A stretch of 18,995 bases of DNA from JACQWR01 sp964614365 (lineage in GTDB: Bacteria > Desulfobacterota > Syntrophia > Syntrophales > JACQWR01): positions 1 through 18,995 of the forward strand of contig CAZTLA010000046.1 in assembly GCA_964614365.1 (NCBI GenBank). Direction: 5' to 3'. Made by a program: the position numbers and the translations under genes. The notes beneath the pieces were generated by a model. It had not been told where the DNA came from. It ran no database searches and saw only the letters and a list, made by a program, of their open reading frames with translations. How positions within the stretch are numbered: the stretch's first letter is position 1; each line of letters starts with the position of its first letter. Of the stretch, positions 15,704 through 18,995 are shown in pieces.

Positions 15704-16012
15704 ATGTTTGGCATAGGCATGCCGGAGCTTATCGTAATTGCTATTATCGCCCTGCTCGTAGTGGGTCCCAAGAAACTGCCCGATCTTGCCAACACCCTCG
15801 GAAAGGGCCTTGCGGAATTTCGTAAGGCAACCGACGGGGTGACGGAAAATCTCAAACAGACCTTTAGGGCAGAAGAAGTCAAAGAAGAAATGGAAAGCAT
15901 CAAGGATTCGCTCCTGCACGCACACGATAACAATCGGGAAGTTCATGAACAATCTTCCCCGCCTTCCGAAAACAAAGAAACTCCCCCCCCGGATTCCGCG
16001 CCGAAAGCCTAA
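15704..16012 (+). CDS. Twin-arginine translocase TatA/TatB-type subunit
   Basis: This is the small membrane subunit of the Tat system, which exports folded proteins carrying an RR signal peptide. It has 102 residues from ATG 15704. Features are a short N-out transmembrane helix (residues 5-20) with a polar E8, the hinge G21-P22, and the amphipathic helix KKLPDLANTLGKGLAEFRKAT. A charged coiled region and a Pro-rich tail (SPPSENKETPPPDSAP) follow. E8 and the GP hinge are TatB-like, but many single TatA proteins outside gammaproteobacteria look the same, so no A/B symbol is given. Another TatA may be elsewhere in the genome. GGTGGTGGA precedes the start, and tatC follows after 76 bases. Confidence 0.9.
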   Translation: MFGIGMPELIVIAIIALLVVGPKKLPDLANTLGKGLAEFRKATDGVTENLKQTFRAEEVKEEMESIKDSLLHAHDNNREVHEQSSPPSENKETPPPDSAPKA

Positions 16013-16088
16013 CCCTCAGATGCCGGCAACAAAAATGAAACGTTAGCAAACGGAATTGCAGGCGGGATTACAGGAAATACGTTAACCT

Positions 16089-16871
16089 ATGGATAGATCA
16101 GCAGACGAAAGAATGCCCTTCACCGCTCATCTCGAGGAGTTGAGGAAGAGGCTCGTGCGTATCCTCATTGCGGTAGGACTGGGGTTTTTGGTCTGTTACT
16201 CCTTCAAGGACTGGCTGTTCATGATCATTACCAAGCCCCTGGCCGCCGTCATGCCCAAGGGCAGTTCCATGATATACACGGCCCTTCCCGAGGCCTTTTT
16301 TATCTATATGAAGATAGCTTTTTTTGCCGCCCTGTTCCTCACGGGTCCCTACACGCTCTTTCAAATCTGGAGGTTCATCTCCCCCGGTCTTTATCAAAAG
16401 GAAAAAAAATACGCGCTGCCTTTTATCTTTTTTTCCTCTCTGCTCTTCATCGGGGGCATCTTGTTCGGCTACTTCATCGCCCTGCCGCCGGCGTTCCGTT
16501 TCTTTGTGTCCTTTTCGTCCGAATTCCTGAAACCCATGGTTTCTTTGAAAGAATACCTCTCTTTATCCCTGAAGTTCCTGCTCGGATTCGGCCTTTCCTT
16601 CGAGTTGCCCGTTTTCATCTTTTTCATGACCAAAATCGGCATGGTAAATGCGGCCATGCTTTCCAAGCAACGGCGCTACGCCATACTGGTCATTTTCATC
16701 GTTGCAGCGATCCTGACACCCTCACCCGATGCCATTACCCAGTTATTGATGGCCTTGCCGCTCATGGTTCTTTATGAAATAAGCATCTTCGTGGCTAAAT
16801 TCGCCCAACGCAAGGTGAGCGCCGATGGTGAACCGGATGAAAAAGAAACAGCCGAAGAGGATGCATCATGA
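16089..16871 (+). CDS. tatC: Sec-independent translocase TatC
   Basis: This multispanning receptor of the Tat system recognises the twin-arginine signal peptide and recruits TatA/B. It has 260 residues with about six hydrophobic segments. The N-terminal signature HLEELRKRL (14-22) includes the receptor glutamates, and FISPGLYQKEKKY in the first cytoplasmic loop carries the conserved glutamate. FELPVFIFF and LTPSPDAITQLLMALPL follow later. The last ~25 residues are acidic and variable. An in-frame ATG at 16113 is an alternative start. The stop codon overlaps the start of the class A PBP gene (ATGA), indicating translational coupling. Confidence 0.96.
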   Translation: MDRSADERMPFTAHLEELRKRLVRILIAVGLGFLVCYSFKDWLFMIITKPLAAVMPKGSSMIYTALPEAFFIYMKIAFFAALFLTGPYTLFQIWRFISPGLYQKEKKYALPFIFFSSLLFIGGILFGYFIALPPAFRFFVSFSSEFLKPMVSLKEYLSLSLKFLLGFGLSFELPVFIFFMTKIGMVNAAMLSKQRRYAILVIFIVAAILTPSPDAITQLLMALPLMVLYEISIFVAKFAQRKVSADGEPDEKETAEEDAS

Positions 16872-18931
16872 ACAACCGCGGAAGGCGACCATTGAAAACG
16901 ACAACCCCAAGGAGGGGTGCCCGGCGGAAGGCCTTTAAGAAGCTCCTCTTTGCGCTTCTGTTTCTGGGCATTTTCCTGGCGTTGGCGGGGAGCAGCCTGG
17001 TTTATTACCTTATCCTGAAGGAATTGCCGAGCATCGCCGCCCTCAAGGATTACCGGCCCAGCATCGCCACGAGGGTGTATGCCGACAACGAAGAACTCAT
17101 CGACGAGTTTTTTCTCGAAGACCGGAAGATAATCAAGATCGCCGAGGTGCCCAAGATCGTCATTTACGCTTTCGTCGCCGCGGAGGATGCCCGCTTCTTT
17201 CAGCATGGAGGACTGGATTTGCAGAGCATGTCCAGGGCCTTTTTCAAAAATCTCGAAGCGGGCCACATCGTCCAGGGAGGAAGCACCATCACCCAGCAGG
17301 TGGCGAAATCCCTGTACCTGTCATCGGAACGAAGCTACATACGAAAAATCCGGGAGGCGCTTCTCGCCTTCAAGATAGACCGGTACCTCTCCAAGGATGA
17401 GATCCTCAATCTCTACTTAAACCACATCTATCTGGGGCACGGCACCTACGGCATCGAGGCCGCATCGGAGGGATACTTCGGGAAAAGCGCCAGATACCTG
17501 AACCTGTCCGAAGCCGCTTTGCTGGCGGCACTTCCCAAGGCGCCCACGTCCTATTCCCCGTTCCTCCATTACGACAAGGCGCGACAGCGACAGGCCTACG
17601 TCCTGGAAAGGATGTACGAAGACAAATATATTTCACTCGCGGAAAAAGAGCGGGCTCTCGCCGCCCCGCTCAGGCTCAAATCCATCAGGCCGAAGGACAA
17701 GATTGCCCCCTACTTTGTGGAAAACGTCCGCCGCTATATCCTGGAGAAGTACGGCAGCGACACCCTGTACAAGGAAGGGCTCGAAGTGTTCACCACCCTG
17801 AACATCAAGATGCAGAAATCGGCGCGGGATGCCGTGGAAAAGGGCCTTCGGGAACTGGAGGAGCGGGAGGGATACCCCGCGGGTGAGGCGCAGGGCGCGC
17901 TCCTCGCCATGGAATCCTCCACGGGGGCCATCCGGGCCATGGTGGGCGGAAGAAACTTCAGCAGAAGCGAATTCAACCGCGCCACTCAGTCGCGGCGCCA
18001 GCCCGGATCGGCATTCAAACCCTTTATCTATACGGCGGCCTTTGACAAGGGCATGACCCCGGCGACCGTCATTCTGGATGCGCCGATTGTTTTTGAAGAC
18101 CGTTCCACAAACACCGTGTGGAAACCGCAGAACTTCGACCAGAAATTTACCGGCCCCACCACCCTGCATAATGCCCTCGTCCATTCGCGGAATATCATCA
18201 CCATAAAAATTTTGCAGACCATCGGGGTGGACTACGTCACCGCCTATGCGGGCAACATGGGAATCTCCTCTCCTCTCCACAAGAATCTCTCTCTGGCTCT
18301 GGGGACGTCGGGCCTCACGCTGCAGGAATTGGTGAGGGGATACGGCGTGCTGGCGAACGGCGGCAAGAAGGTAAACCCCTTCTTTATTAAAAAGATCGTG
18401 GACCGTACGGGCCATATCTTCGAAGAAAGCCAGGTTGTGAGCGAGCAGGTCATTGATCCCCGCATTGCCTTCATGGCGACCCACATCATGCAGGACGTGG
18501 TGGAAAGCGGCACGGGCAGGGCAGTGAAGAGCATCGGGCGGCCCGTGGCCGGCAAGACCGGTACGACGGACGAAATGAGGGATGCCTGGTTTCTGGGTTT
18601 CACGCCGTCGCTCGTTGCCGGCGTATGGGTAGGGTTCGACCAGGAAAGAACTCTCGGCAAACAGGAAGTGGGCGGCCGGGCGGCGGCCCCCATCTGGCTG
18701 TACTTCATGGAAGGCGCCCTTGCAGGGACGCCGGTGGAAGTATTCCCCGTTCCGGAGGGAATCGTTTTCATGAAGGTCGATCCGGTTACGGGCCTTCCGG
18801 TAAAACCCTCCTCCCGGGGAGGTATTTTTGAATGTTTCCTGGACGGCAACACCCCGAACGACGCGCCGCCTCCCCGAGAACGGGAGAAGCCCGAAGGAAA
18901 CTTCACCTACGAAATGGATCCCCGTTTTTAG
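16868..18931 (+). CDS. Class A penicillin-binding protein (PBP1A-type)
   Basis: This bifunctional peptidoglycan glycosyltransferase/transpeptidase has 687 residues, at the short end for PBP1A. A basic cytoplasmic tail (1-25) precedes one membrane anchor (about 25-50). The GT51 domain has E106 in AAEDARFFQHGGLD, GGSTITQQVAKSLYL (137-151), the second glutamate E163 in KIREALLAFKI, and LNHIYLGHGTYGIEAAS. The transpeptidase domain has catalytic S381 in SAFK, S440-R-N and KTGT at 563-566, all intact. A disordered Pro-rich end follows (APPPREREKPEG). The sequence looks complete. Its start lies inside the tatC stop (ATGA), so it is translated with the Tat genes. It could be named mrcA or ponA by similarity. 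The 64 bases after it show nothing I recognise. Confidence 0.95.
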   Translation: MNNRGRRPLKTTTPRRGARRKAFKKLLFALLFLGIFLALAGSSLVYYLILKELPSIAALKDYRPSIATRVYADNEELIDEFFLEDRKIIKIAEVPKIVIYAFVAAEDARFFQHGGLDLQSMSRAFFKNLEAGHIVQGGSTITQQVAKSLYLSSERSYIRKIREALLAFKIDRYLSKDEILNLYLNHIYLGHGTYGIEAASEGYFGKSARYLNLSEAALLAALPKAPTSYSPFLHYDKARQRQAYVLERMYEDKYISLAEKERALAAPLRLKSIRPKDKIAPYFVENVRRYILEKYGSDTLYKEGLEVFTTLNIKMQKSARDAVEKGLRELEEREGYPAGEAQGALLAMESSTGAIRAMVGGRNFSRSEFNRATQSRRQPGSAFKPFIYTAAFDKGMTPATVILDAPIVFEDRSTNTVWKPQNFDQKFTGPTTLHNALVHSRNIITIKILQTIGVDYVTAYAGNMGISSPLHKNLSLALGTSGLTLQELVRGYGVLANGGKKVNPFFIKKIVDRTGHIFEESQVVSEQVIDPRIAFMATHIMQDVVESGTGRAVKSIGRPVAGKTGTTDEMRDAWFLGFTPSLVAGVWVGFDQERTLGKQEVGGRAAAPIWLYFMEGALAGTPVEVFPVPEGIVFMKVDPVTGLPVKPSSRGGIFECFLDGNTPNDAPPPREREKPEGNFTYEMDPRF

Positions 18932-18995
18932 GAAGTTAGGCTTTTCTTCTACACCAGTTTCCGGGTTCGTCATTGTACCCTCTTGTAATATTTGG

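Noticed and set aside
17633..18973. 446-codon minus-strand open frame opposite the PBP gene
   Set aside because: It lies antisense to the catalytic transpeptidase domain and its product has low-complexity composition without motifs.

Overview
The window looks like chromosomal DNA from an anaerobic, diderm, deltaproteobacteria-like organism; a Syntrophales-type relative is my guess. I base this on the fairly GC-rich composition, the GatCAB amidotransferase, the E. coli-type oxygen-labile dihydroxyacid dehydratase, a Tat system next to a class A penicillin-binding protein, and YgiQ. It holds 14 well-supported protein genes of ordinary length plus one short leader-peptide gene. I see no rRNA, tRNA, CRISPR array or complete mobile element.

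Region 1 (1-5418, + strand) is the branched-chain amino acid operon ilvB-ilvN-ilvC-ilvD, which takes pyruvate or 2-oxobutyrate plus pyruvate to the 2-oxo acid precursors of valine and isoleucine. The 361 bases before ilvB hold a candidate promoter, a 33-codon leader ORF rich in Ile, Val and Leu, and nested competing hairpins ending in a GC stem with a T6 run. This is the layout of a ribosome-mediated transcription attenuator. A perfect hairpin-plus-T-run between ilvC and ilvD suggests that ilvD is expressed differently from ilvBNC. The first ~53 bases carry repeats resembling an insertion-sequence end.

Region 2 (5419-5623) is a 205-base spacer between convergent units. It holds only a 13-codon ORF with a good Shine-Dalgarno and a weak terminator-like hairpin.

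Region 3 (5624-15502, - strand) is one long co-oriented run. In transcription order it is a histone-deacetylase-family amidohydrolase, gatC, gatA, gatB, mtnA, a HAD phosphatase, ftsH and ygiQ. gatB/mtnA and mtnA/HAD are joined by 4-base stop/start overlaps. GatCAB converts mischarged Glu-tRNA(Gln) and/or Asp-tRNA(Asn) to the correct amidated forms. The other members (methylthioribose-1-phosphate isomerase, phosphatase, membrane protease, radical SAM protein) have no obvious common pathway with it. Two C/G-rich hairpins lie in the wider spacers of this run.

Region 4 (15560-18995, + strand) starts from a near-consensus sigma-70 promoter and encodes a TatA/TatB-type subunit, TatC and a bifunctional class A PBP. 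tatC and the PBP gene overlap by 4 bases.

Most of the window is housekeeping. The most interesting parts are the ilv attenuator, the unusual ketol-acid reductoisomerase with an acidic cofactor loop, and the tandem duplication at the ilvN start. I did not find a convincing undescribed multi-gene system.
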